A DNA stretch of 29,384 nucleotides from Verrucomicrobiota bacterium. Lineage in GTDB: Bacteria; Verrucomicrobiota; Verrucomicrobiia; Limisphaerales; UBA1100. Each line of letters begins with the position of its first letter. Position 1 is the first letter of the stretch. Below are positions 6,629 through 13,557 of this stretch, piece by piece. The notes under the pieces are model-generated. The model had not been told where the DNA came from. It saw only the letters and a program-made list of their open reading frames with translations, and searched no databases. The stretch is taken from the NCBI GenBank assembly GCA_028872685.1, contig JAPKEI010000005.1, positions 1-29,384 on the forward strand, given 5' to 3'. Position numbers and translations under genes: made by a program.

Positions 6629-7147
6629 TTATTCGTCGTCGGAAAGAGTGATGCGGATGTGCGTACAACGCTTGAGAATGACCGAACCGCCGCCACGAGC
6701 GCGAGTCATCCAACGGCGCAATGGCGTGGCCGATGTGGCCATCGCGTTTTTGATGCGAAGCTTGCTGGTATCCACTTTGCCGCCGTTGTCGAGATACGCC
6801 TCGAGCTTGGCGAGCTTGGTTTTCAAATGGCGATGCTTGCGCTGAATGATGCCGTTTTCATCCGAATGATTTTCGATGCGTTTTTTTAGCTCGGCCACTT
6901 TTTCCTGCACCTCAGCAGTGGCCCATTCGGCCCCGATGTGTTCGGCATTGTGCAGGGCGGTGTTGAGTGTCTTCTCGATGAAGCGCGCGGACTTGCGCGG
7001 GATGGCGGAGAGCACGGCTTGCGCCTTGCTCACAAGCATTCCCTCTTTTTTGCCGTCTTTGTTTTTTCTGGGTAAAAGTTGGCGCGTCACTTCGCGCATT
7101 TTTTTGGGCGACATACGGACGCTTTGTGTTGTGCAAGTGAAATCCAT
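6629..7147 (-). CDS. rplV: 50S ribosomal protein L22 with about 50-residue internal insertion
   Basis: A protein of 172 aa against about 110 for the family. Normal L22 features are present: VRMSPKKMREVTRQLL, AVLSAIPRKSARFIEKTL and TALHNAEHIGAEW before the insertion, then LRIKNAMATSATPLRRW and GGGSVILKRCTHIRITLSD after it. The latter includes the hairpin that reaches into the exit tunnel. Between them (about residues 76-127) is a highly charged segment predicted to be helical by its heptad-like spacing (VQEKVAELKKRIENH, then KHRHLKTKLAKLEAYLDN). Antibiotic-related changes in the tunnel loop cannot be judged by eye. The ATG overlaps the rpsS stop by one base. Confidence 0.96.
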   Translation of the reverse strand: MDFTCTTQSVRMSPKKMREVTRQLLPRKNKDGKKEGMLVSKAQAVLSAIPRKSARFIEKTLNTALHNAEHIGAEWATAEVQEKVAELKKRIENHSDENGIIQRKHRHLKTKLAKLEAYLDNGGKVDTSKLRIKNAMATSATPLRRWMTRARGGGSVILKRCTHIRITLSDDE

Positions 7148-7425
7148 TATTTAATCTCCCTTTTCACGTGAGCACTGTGGCCTTTGAACACGCGGGTGGG
7201 TGAAAATTCGCCAAGCTTGTGGCCGACCATATTTTCAGTAACGAACACCGGCAAAAAGCCTTTGCCGTTGTGGACATTAAACGTGTGCCCCACGAAATCC
7301 GGGTGGATGGCGCAGCGCCGGTACCACGTTTTGATGGGGCGGTTTTGGCCCCTCTCTTTTTGACTTTGAACCTTCGCCATCAGCTTGGGCTCCACAAACC
7401 AGTCTTTTTTAATTGAACGTGCCAT
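7147..7425 (-). CDS. rpsS: 30S ribosomal protein S19
   Basis: A protein of 92 aa, the normal length, starting MARSIKKDWFVEPKLMAKV. It contains KTWYRRCAIHPDFVGHTFNV and the conserved C-terminal VTENMVGHKLGEFSPTRVF, then GHSAHVKREIK. S19 sits in the 30S head with S13 and forms intersubunit contacts near L5. It is 9 nt after rplB and overlaps rplV by one base (TAATG). No Shine-Dalgarno is evident. Confidence 0.98.
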   Translation of the reverse strand: MARSIKKDWFVEPKLMAKVQSQKERGQNRPIKTWYRRCAIHPDFVGHTFNVHNGKGFLPVFVTENMVGHKLGEFSPTRVFKGHSAHVKREIK

Positions 7426-7434
7426 GCGGTTTTA

Positions 7435-8304
7435 TTATTTGCGTTTCATCGGACGACCGTCGCGGCGCACGAGAATAAATTTGTTGGAATATTTTTTCTT
7501 GGAACGGGTTTTGTAACCACGCGTGATCACACCCCAAGGAGTAACCGGGTGACCGCCACCGGAGGTCTTAGCCTCGCCACCGCCCATGGGGTGATCGACA
7601 GGGTTTTTCGCCACCGCACGAGTGATCGGACGAATGCCGCGATGCCGTGAGTTACCGGCTTTACCGATGACTTGTTTTTCGTGGTCGATGTTGCCGACCT
7701 GGCCGATGGTGGCCCAGCAATTTTCATTGATCCGGCGGATTTCACCGGAAGGCAGTTTGATTTGAGCCATATCTCCTTCGAGACTCATCAATGTGGCGGA
7801 TGAACCCGCAGCACGCACGATCTGTCCGCCCCGTCCGGGGGTCAGTTCGATGTTATGAATCGCGGCAGCGAGCGGAATTTTTTTGATCGGCATCGCACTG
7901 CCAATTTCCGGCTCAGCATTCGGCCCGCTTTGCACGGAATCGCCCACGCCAAGTTTATTGGGCGCAATAATGTAGCGCTTTTCGCCGCCTTCATACTCGA
8001 GCAACGCAATGCGCGCCGAGCGCATGGGATCGTACTCGATGGCAATCACTTTTGCCGTCACCGTGGCGTCTTCGCCAAAAGCTTTACGAGAAAACCGGCG
8101 TTTAAAATCGACGTTGCGAATCTTTTGTTTCGCGCCACCACCAATGCCACGCATCGTGACGCGCCCGCGGTTGTTGCGTCCGCCGGTTCTCTTGCGGATT
8201 TTCACCAAAGCCTTTTCAGGCTTGGTCTTGGTAATCTCCTCGAATGTCGAGCGCTTGATGTAGCGCATCGAGGGGGTAGTTGGTTTATATGATCGGATGG
8301 GCAT
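7435..8304 (-). CDS. rplB: 50S ribosomal protein L2
   Basis: A protein of 289 aa, slightly longer than the usual 270-280. Conserved blocks include GGRNNRGRVTMRGIGGGAKQ, YIIAPNKLGVGDSVQSG, IHNIELTPGRGGQIVRAAGS and ARAVAKNPVDHPMGGGE-type sequence (read here as TRAVAKNPVDHPMGGGEAKT). The His in VDHPMGGGE corresponds to the L2 histidine implicated in peptidyl-transferase function. L2 is needed for subunit association. It lies between rplW (14 nt) and rpsS (9 nt). The start MPIRSYKPTTPSMRYIKRST is family-like. Confidence 0.98.
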   Translation of the reverse strand: MPIRSYKPTTPSMRYIKRSTFEEITKTKPEKALVKIRKRTGGRNNRGRVTMRGIGGGAKQKIRNVDFKRRFSRKAFGEDATVTAKVIAIEYDPMRSARIALLEYEGGEKRYIIAPNKLGVGDSVQSGPNAEPEIGSAMPIKKIPLAAAIHNIELTPGRGGQIVRAAGSSATLMSLEGDMAQIKLPSGEIRRINENCWATIGQVGNIDHEKQVIGKAGNSRHRGIRPITRAVAKNPVDHPMGGGEAKTSGGGHPVTPWGVITRGYKTRSKKKYSNKFILVRRDGRPMKRK

Positions 8305-8318
8305 CGGGAAATTCTTTG

Positions 8319-8639
8319 TTATACGAGATCGATGGACTCGCCTTCTTTGAGGGTGACAATCGCTTTCTTCCAGTTACCGGTGAATCCTGCCATTTTAGTG
8401 CGGCCGCGTTTAACCTTGCCGCGCACCATCATCGTGTTCACGTGGGTAACGCCCACTTTGAACAGCTCCTGCACCGCCTTGCGGATTTGAAATTTGTTCG
8501 CGCGGCGGTCAACGACAAACGAGTACTGTGACGGGCACGATTCCTTCATTCCCTCGGTGCGGCGTTGGTTGTACAGGTCGCGCTGGATTTGGGTTTTCTC
8601 CTTGTCCCAAACGCCCTTAATGATAGTAAATGAATCCAT
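8319..8639 (-). CDS. rplW: 50S ribosomal protein L23 with divergent N-terminus
   Basis: A protein of 106 aa. The C-terminal two-thirds are recognisable: YSFVVDRRANKFQIRKAVQE, LFKVGVTHVNTMMVRGKVKR, NWKKAIVTLKEGESIDLV. The N-terminus instead of the usual 'PxxTEK' start reads DKEKTQIQRDLYNQRRTEGM, with about 10 extra basic residues before the first strand. L23 flanks the exit tunnel and is the docking site for trigger factor and SRP. A short GGA element precedes the ATG. It lies 9 nt after rplD. Confidence 0.96.
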   Translation of the reverse strand: MDSFTIIKGVWDKEKTQIQRDLYNQRRTEGMKESCPSQYSFVVDRRANKFQIRKAVQELFKVGVTHVNTMMVRGKVKRGRTKMAGFTGNWKKAIVTLKEGESIDLV

Positions 8640-8648
8640 TGGCGTTCC

Positions 8649-9278
8649 TTATTTGAGACGTCCGGCGACTGTGTCAAGGCCGGCTTGGGTGATAATAATG
8701 CGATCCGAGCGCAGCACTTGATACGTGTTCAAGCTGCTGGCCTCGGCGAGTTCCACCAGTGGAATGTTGCGGGAGGCAAGGCAAAGATTATCGTTCTTGC
8801 TGGCATCGGCATCCACGATCAAAAGTGTTTTGGCTTCTGTATCAATGGCGTCAAGCTGTGCACAAAGGACTTTGGTTTTTTTGGTCTCAAGATTGAGATC
8901 CGCCACCACTGTCACTTCGCCATCTTTCAACCGTTCACTAAGTGCCTTGCGCAGGGCGAGCGTACGGGTTTTAGAGTTAACCTTCTTGGAAAAATCACGC
9001 GGCACGGGGCCGTGCACCACGCCGCCGCCGGAAAAGATATTGGTGCGGAGCGAACCTGTCCGGGCGCGGCCGGTTCCTTTTTGGCGCCATGGTTTTTTAC
9101 CAGTGCCGCTCACTTCGCCGCGGTCTTTGGTTTTGGCCGTGCCACTGCGTTGGGCAGCCATATACGCAACCACCGTGTCGTGGACGGCTTGCTCGCCTTT
9201 TTCGTCTTCAATGACATTGAAGCCCACGGAACACGTTCCCGCTTCCTCGCCACTTAATGCCTGTACTTTAAGTTCCAT
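8649..9278 (-). CDS. rplD: 50S ribosomal protein L4
   Basis: A protein of 209 aa, normal length. It has VHDTVVAYMAAQRSGTAKTK, the Lys/Arg/Gly-rich exit-tunnel loop (GTGKKPWRQKGTGRARTGSL) and GGGVVHGPVPRDFSKKVNSK, then a Rossmann-like C-terminal part. L4 forms the tunnel constriction with L22 and in E. coli also regulates the S10 operon through the rpsJ leader. Here rpsJ follows fusA by only 9 nt, so there is no room for that E. coli-type leader. A GGAG Shine-Dalgarno precedes the ATG. Confidence 0.98.
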   Translation of the reverse strand: MELKVQALSGEEAGTCSVGFNVIEDEKGEQAVHDTVVAYMAAQRSGTAKTKDRGEVSGTGKKPWRQKGTGRARTGSLRTNIFSGGGVVHGPVPRDFSKKVNSKTRTLALRKALSERLKDGEVTVVADLNLETKKTKVLCAQLDAIDTEAKTLLIVDADASKNDNLCLASRNIPLVELAEASSLNTYQVLRSDRIIITQAGLDTVAGRLK

Positions 9279-9293
9279 CAGAAATTTCTCCAG

Positions 9294-9941
9294 TTACTTA
9301 GTGGCCTTCGGTTTTTTCTTGGCCTCACGAATGACCACGTAATCGCCATTGGCACCGGGGACGGCGCCTTTCACGAGCAACAACTGATCTTCCTCGCGCA
9401 CCTGCACGATTTTTAAATTTTGCACCGTGCGTTGGCGTTGGCCCATATGGCCGGGCATTTTTTTGCCCTTACTCACCCAACCGGGGGTGGAACCCGCGGC
9501 AATAGAACCAGGTCGGCGAAACCAGCCTTTTTGGCCGTGCGACGCAGGTCCGCCGCCGAAGTTCCAGCGCTTGACTACGCCTTGGAATCCGCGACCTTTA
9601 GTGCGGGCGATGGCGTCCACGTAATCGCCCGGCTCAAAAATAGTAACCGGCACGGTATCGCCCGGCTGTACTTCGAGGCTGAAATCGCGAAACTCCTTCA
9701 CCCATTTGGTGGCTTCGGCGTTGTGTTTTTTGAAATGCCCTTGCAGCGGTTTGGTGACGCGGCTCTTGTGGCTTTGATCGTCGTACCCGATTTGCACCGC
9801 GTTGTATCCGTCCTTGCCGTCAGCGGTTTTCAGCTGGACGACGCGGTTTTCGCCGGTGTGAATCACCGTGACACACACCGCGTTGCCTGCGTCATCGTAG
9901 ACGCGCGTCGTGCCAATTTTTTTGCCAATCAATCCGACCAT
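9294..9941 (-). CDS. rplC: 50S ribosomal protein L3
   Basis: A protein of 215 aa, normal length, starting MVGLIGKKIGTTRVYDDAGN. Conserved blocks are TKGRGFQGVVKRWNFGGGPA, SHGQKGWFRRPGSIAAGSTP and KGKKMPGHMGQRQRTVQNL. The long loop with these motifs reaches the peptidyl-transferase centre. L3 is an assembly initiator for the 50S. The C-terminus is basic (AKKKPKATK). It lies 4 nt after rpsJ with no visible Shine-Dalgarno, suggesting coupling. Confidence 0.98.
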   Translation of the reverse strand: MVGLIGKKIGTTRVYDDAGNAVCVTVIHTGENRVVQLKTADGKDGYNAVQIGYDDQSHKSRVTKPLQGHFKKHNAEATKWVKEFRDFSLEVQPGDTVPVTIFEPGDYVDAIARTKGRGFQGVVKRWNFGGGPASHGQKGWFRRPGSIAAGSTPGWVSKGKKMPGHMGQRQRTVQNLKIVQVREEDQLLLVKGAVPGANGDYVVIREAKKKPKATK

Positions 9942-9945
9942 TTTT

Positions 9946-10257
9946 CTAGAAAATTCTAATGTTAATATCCACGCCTGCTGGGAGGTTAAGCTTCTTTAAT
10001 TCATCGATGGTGTTGGGCGTGGGGGAGAGAATATCGATGAGGCGTTTGTGAGTGCGTTGCTCGAAAGTTTCCTGGCTCTTCTTGTCCACGTGCGGGGAGC
10101 GGGTCATTGTGAAACGCTCGCGGCGGGTGGGCAATGGGATGGGGCCGGCCACGCGACTGCCGGTGCGCTTCACGGTCTCCACAATTTCCTGTGAGGAGCG
10201 GTCGAGCACGCGGTGGTCGTAACCTTTCAGTCTGATTCTAATTTGATTTCCGGCCAT
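9946..10257 (-). CDS. rpsJ: 30S ribosomal protein S10 (NusE)
   Basis: A protein of 103 aa, normal length, starting MAGNQIRIRLKGYDHRVLDR. It contains VETVKRTGSRVAGPIPLPTR and TMTRSPHVDKKSQETFEQRT, ending LNLPAGVDINIRIF. S10 acts in the 30S head and, as NusE, pairs with NusG and NusB in antitermination and transcription-translation coupling. It starts 9 nt after the fusA stop, so the S10 block is transcribed with fusA and no separate S10 promoter/leader fits between them. Confidence 0.99.
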   Translation of the reverse strand: MAGNQIRIRLKGYDHRVLDRSSQEIVETVKRTGSRVAGPIPLPTRRERFTMTRSPHVDKKSQETFEQRTHKRLIDILSPTPNTIDELKKLNLPAGVDINIRIF

Positions 10258-10266
10258 ATAAAATAC

Positions 10267-12444
10267 CTAAGCTCTGGCAGCCTTTTTAGGTGCCTTGTCG
10301 AGAATTTCGTCCGCGATACTCTGCGGAACGGGTTCAAAAGTCAACGGTTCCATGCTGTATGAAGCACGACCACTCGAGAGTGAGCGGATGGCGGTCGCAT
10401 AACCGAACATTTCGGCCAACGGCACCTCGGCATTGATGATCGTACCGGAGGGCTTGCTGTCGATGCCCTGCACTTTTCCGCGACGACGGTTGAGATCTCC
10501 AATGAGGTCGCCCTGATATTGATCGGGCGTGGTGCATTCCACTTTCATCACCGGTTCGAGCAAAATGGGTTTGGCTTTGGCCACGGCGGCTTTCAGCGCA
10601 AAGATGCCGGCCATTTTAAAAGCCAACTCGTTGGAGTCCACTTCGTGATAGGAGCCATCGATAATTTGCACTTTGAGATTGATCATCTCGAAGCCAGCGA
10701 GCACGCCGCTGCGGATAGTTTCTTCGATGCCGGCGGTGACGGCGGGAATGTATTCCTTGGGAATCGCGCCGCCCACGATTTTGTTCTCAACGAGAACACC
10801 CTCTTCCTTGTTTGGCTCAAGGGTGATCACGGCGTGTCCGTATTGGCCGCGACCGCCGGACTGTTTCACAAATTTCCCCACGCCTTCGGCAGCTATGGTG
10901 ATGGTTTCGCGATAGGCGATTTGCGGCGCACCGGATGTGGCGGTGACACCAAACTCTCGGCGCAAGCGATCGCAAATAATTTCCAAGTGCAGCTCACCCA
11001 TTCCGGCAATCAACAATTGGCCGGTTTCTTCGTCGGTGTGACAGCGGAAAGTGGGATCTTCCTCGGCCAAACGCTGGAGGCCTTCAGACATTTTCTCCTG
11101 ATCGGCCTTAGTCTCCGGCTCGATGGCCATTGAGATGACAGGTTCCGGGAAAGTCGGTGGCTCAAGGCACACATCAAGATCCGGCGTGCAGAGCGTGTCG
11201 CCGGTGGTGATGTTGCGCACACCCACGAGCGCGGCGATATCGCCGGCGTATACCGTCTCCACTTCTTCGCGTTTGTCAGCTTGGATCATCATAATCCGGT
11301 TCACTCGCTCTTTGCGGCGGGTGCGTGGATTATATAAAGTGTCACCCTTGCTGATGGAGCCGCTGTAAACGCGGAAGAACACCAGTTTGCCGGCAAACGG
11401 ATCGGTCCACAGCTTGAACGCCAACGAACAATACGGGGCGGTGTCATCGGCGGGGAGGGTGGTGAGCTCTTCGGCATCATCCACATCAGCACCCACGGCG
11501 GGGTCCACGTCCAGCGGTGAGGGAAGATAATCGATGACCGCGTCCATCATCGGCTGCACACCTTTATTTTTGAAGGCGGAACCACCGAGCACCGGCACCA
11601 TTTCATTGGCGGAAGTGAGACGGCGGATGGCGCGCTTGAGAGTAAAACTATCTATGGGCTTCTCATCGAGGATCATTTCCATCACCTCGTCATCCTTGTC
11701 GCCCACCGCTTCGATCAATTCAGCGAGGGCCAGTTCGGCTTCCTCCTTCATTTCCGCCGGGATTTCTTCGATGTTGATCTTGGTGCCGAGTTCATCGGAA
11801 ACATCATAAATGAGCGCCTTCTGACTGATGACATCGATGACGCCGCGCAGATCTTCTTCCGCACCAATCGGGATACCTACCGCGTAGGCGTACGCGCCGA
11901 GCTTTTCGCGCATCTCGGCGAGCACACTATTAAAATTTGCGCCGGTACGATCCATCTTGTTAACGAACGCAATACGGGGCACGCCGTACTTAGTGGCTTG
12001 GCGCCAAACGGTTTCAGATTGCGGCTGCACGCCAGCCACGGCGCAGAATACGGCGACCGCGCCGTCGAGGACTCGCATGGAACGTTCTACCTCAGCCGTA
12101 AAATCCACGTGACCGGGGGTGTCAATAATATTGACGCGATGAGCGACACCTTCCCACAGCTTATCGGTGCCGTCGGGTTTTTGCGTCCAAAAACACGTGG
12201 TGGCCGCGCTGGTGATGGTGATGCCGCGTTCGCGCTCCTGCTCCATCCAGTCGGTGACAGTGTTGCCGTCGTGCACCTCGCCGATTTTATGCGAGAGGCC
12301 TGTGTAGTATAAGATGCGCTCGGTGGTCGTGGTTTTACCGGCATCAATATGCGCCGCAATCCCGATGTTCCGGGTGCGCTCCATTGTGTACTCGCGGTTC
12401 GGCGAGTTCAGTGATTTCGTATCTAAGTCGGTCAATGTTTCCAT
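10267..12444 (-). CDS. fusA: Translation elongation factor G
   Basis: A translocation GTPase of 725 aa with all expected signatures: P-loop AHIDAGKTTTTERIL, switch I ERERGITITSAATTCFW, DTPGHVDF and NKMD. Later domains II-V contain QSGGRGQYGHAV and ECTTPDQYQGDLIGDLNRR. The first ATG (12442-12444) adds 20 residues (METLTDLDTK and on) before METRN-type MERTRNIGIAAHIDAGK. A start at the internal ATG (12382-12384) would give 705 aa, nearer the family norm, and would leave a 75 nt leader after the terminator at 12459-12491. Neither has a clear Shine-Dalgarno. No tuf follows, unlike E. coli str; rpsJ comes next after 9 nt. Confidence 0.98.
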   Translation of the reverse strand: METLTDLDTKSLNSPNREYTMERTRNIGIAAHIDAGKTTTTERILYYTGLSHKIGEVHDGNTVTDWMEQERERGITITSAATTCFWTQKPDGTDKLWEGVAHRVNIIDTPGHVDFTAEVERSMRVLDGAVAVFCAVAGVQPQSETVWRQATKYGVPRIAFVNKMDRTGANFNSVLAEMREKLGAYAYAVGIPIGAEEDLRGVIDVISQKALIYDVSDELGTKINIEEIPAEMKEEAELALAELIEAVGDKDDEVMEMILDEKPIDSFTLKRAIRRLTSANEMVPVLGGSAFKNKGVQPMMDAVIDYLPSPLDVDPAVGADVDDAEELTTLPADDTAPYCSLAFKLWTDPFAGKLVFFRVYSGSISKGDTLYNPRTRRKERVNRIMMIQADKREEVETVYAGDIAALVGVRNITTGDTLCTPDLDVCLEPPTFPEPVISMAIEPETKADQEKMSEGLQRLAEEDPTFRCHTDEETGQLLIAGMGELHLEIICDRLRREFGVTATSGAPQIAYRETITIAAEGVGKFVKQSGGRGQYGHAVITLEPNKEEGVLVENKIVGGAIPKEYIPAVTAGIEETIRSGVLAGFEMINLKVQIIDGSYHEVDSNELAFKMAGIFALKAAVAKAKPILLEPVMKVECTTPDQYQGDLIGDLNRRRGKVQGIDSKPSGTIINAEVPLAEMFGYATAIRSLSSGRASYSMEPLTFEPVPQSIADEILDKAPKKAARA

Positions 12445-12458
12445 CGTTGGTTTGGATT

Positions 12459-12491
12459 AAAAAACGCCCCGATAAATCCACGCTCGGGGCG
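12459..12491 (-). terminator. Rho-independent terminator or attenuator between rpsG and fusA
   Basis: Read on the minus strand, an 8-bp perfect stem CGCCCCGA/TCGGGGCG with an 11-nt loop is followed at once by six T residues. It begins 20 nt after the rpsG stop and its T-run ends 15 nt before the first fusA ATG. It is the only textbook intrinsic terminator I found inside the cluster. Confidence 0.85.
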
Positions 12492-12511
12492 GCTCACAAT
12501 CCAAGATGTTT

Positions 12512-12985
12512 TTACCAGCGGAAATGGGCAAAAGCCTTGTTGGACTGTGCCATCCGGTGGACCTCATCGCGGCGGCGAATGCAATTGCCTTCGCCGTTGT
12601 ATGCGTCAATAATTTCGTTGGCCAACGCCCGTTTCATCGGCGTGCCTTTACGGCCTTTGGCAAATTCCACGATCCAACGCAGGGCCAATGCTTCGGAGCG
12701 TTCTCCAGTTACTTCCAGCGGCACTTGATAAGTGGCACCACCCACACGGCGACTCTTCACCTCAAGTCGCGGCTTGGCGTTTTCCACGGCGCGTTGCAAT
12801 ACTTCAATCGGCGTAGCACCTTCCTGCTTCTCGCTAATTTGGTCGAACGCATCGTACACCAGGCTTTGCGCAAGATTGCGCTTGCCGCATTTCATAATGG
12901 TATTCACTAAACGCCCCACAAGCAGGCTGTGATGGCGGGCGTCGAGGCGAATCTCGCGTTTAACTGCTCTGCGTCTGCGTGACAT
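12512..12985 (-). CDS. rpsG: 30S ribosomal protein S7
   Basis: A protein of 157 aa, normal length, starting MSRRRRAVKREIRLDARHHS. It contains LVGRLVNTIMKCGKRNLAQS, VDQIS-type region (DAFDQISEKQEGATPIEVLQ), ENAKPRLEVKSRRVGGATYQ and NEIIDAYNGEGNCIRRRDEV. S7 initiates 30S head assembly and contacts E-site tRNA. In E. coli it is the autoregulator of the str operon. It follows rpsL after 9 nt with a short AAGGA element. An intrinsic terminator follows it, so rpsL-rpsG look like a two-gene unit. Confidence 0.98.
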   Translation of the reverse strand: MSRRRRAVKREIRLDARHHSLLVGRLVNTIMKCGKRNLAQSLVYDAFDQISEKQEGATPIEVLQRAVENAKPRLEVKSRRVGGATYQVPLEVTGERSEALALRWIVEFAKGRKGTPMKRALANEIIDAYNGEGNCIRRRDEVHRMAQSNKAFAHFRW

Positions 12986-12994
12986 ATAAAATCC

Positions 12995-13381
12995 TTATTT
13001 CTTCTTGCCGGCCTTCGGGCGTTTCACACCGTACTTGGAACGGCTCACCCGGCGCTTCTCCACACCGGCGGCATCGCGGGTGCCGCGCACCACGTGGTAG
13101 CGCACGCCCGGCAAATCTTTTATCCGACCACCCCGCACGAGCACGATGGAGTGCTCCTGCAAACTGTGTCCCTCATCCGGGATATAGGCGATAATCTCGT
13201 TCCCGTTGGTGAGGCGCACCTTGCAAACCTTCCGCATCGCGGAGTTCGGCTTCTTCGGGGTACGCGTGTATACCTGCAGGCACACGCCCTGCCGGAAAGG
13301 ACAGTTCTCGAGCGCGGGAGAAGTGCTCTTCTCTTTCGTCCGTTTCCGTCCCTTGCGGACCAGCTGATTAATTGTCGGCAT
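12995..13381 (-). CDS. rpsL: 30S ribosomal protein S12
   Basis: The start chosen is ATG at 13379-13381, giving MPTINQLVRKGRKRTKEKST, the canonical S12 N-terminus, 128 aa in total. An upstream open frame exists but covers the promoter and hairpin. Key decoding-centre motifs are intact: RTPKKPNSAMRKVCKV and RGGRIKDLPGVRYHVV, with the lysines that change in streptomycin-resistant mutants still Lys. KDLPG contains the Asp that is methylthiolated in E. coli. The C-terminus is RSKYGVKRPKAGKKK. No Shine-Dalgarno is present; a strong hairpin ends 14 nt before the ATG. Confidence 0.98.
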   Translation of the reverse strand: MPTINQLVRKGRKRTKEKSTSPALENCPFRQGVCLQVYTRTPKKPNSAMRKVCKVRLTNGNEIIAYIPDEGHSLQEHSIVLVRGGRIKDLPGVRYHVVRGTRDAAGVEKRRVSRSKYGVKRPKAGKKK

Positions 13382-13395
13382 TATAAAATAAAATT

Positions 13396-13428
13396 CGCTT
13401 GCCTGCGCGTTGTCCGCGTCGGCAAGCG
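13396..13428 (-). promoter_or_regulatory. Two-tier hairpin directly upstream of the rpsL start codon
   Basis: On the minus strand an outer perfect 8-bp stem CGCTTGCC/GGCAAGCG encloses an inner CGCG/CGCG stem with a 5-nt loop (GACAA). The two tiers are separated by 2-nt symmetric internal loops. The hairpin ends 14 nt before the ATG, the spacer being AT-only, and occupies the place of a Shine-Dalgarno. It falls within the first 40 nt of the transcript predicted from the promoter at 13442-13469. A role in translational feedback or mRNA stability is inferred. Confidence 0.7.
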
Positions 13429-13441
13429 ATTCGGGGGCGGG

Positions 13442-13469
13442 ACTATACCAAAGGAAAATCCCGTTGCAA
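13442..13469 (-). promoter_or_regulatory. Sigma70-type promoter for rpsL-rpsG
   Basis: On the minus strand a -35 TTGCAA (13464-13469) and a -10 TATAGT (13442-13447) are separated by 16 bp. Transcription would start near 13435, giving a leader of about 53 nt that is largely the hairpin at 13396-13428. It lies in the 176-nt gap between rpoC and rpsL. Confidence 0.65.
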
Positions 13470-13557
13470 CTAGTTTTATGAGTTTTTTTCGGGAAAACCC
13501 CTGGAGACCTCATGCCCCCCCAATTTCGGCCTTTTCGGCAATTTTTCTCCTAAAAAA

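Noticed and set aside
12995..13381. Streptomycin-resistance changes in S12
   Set aside because: The PKKPNSA and GGRIKDLPG motifs retain the lysines that are altered in resistant mutants.
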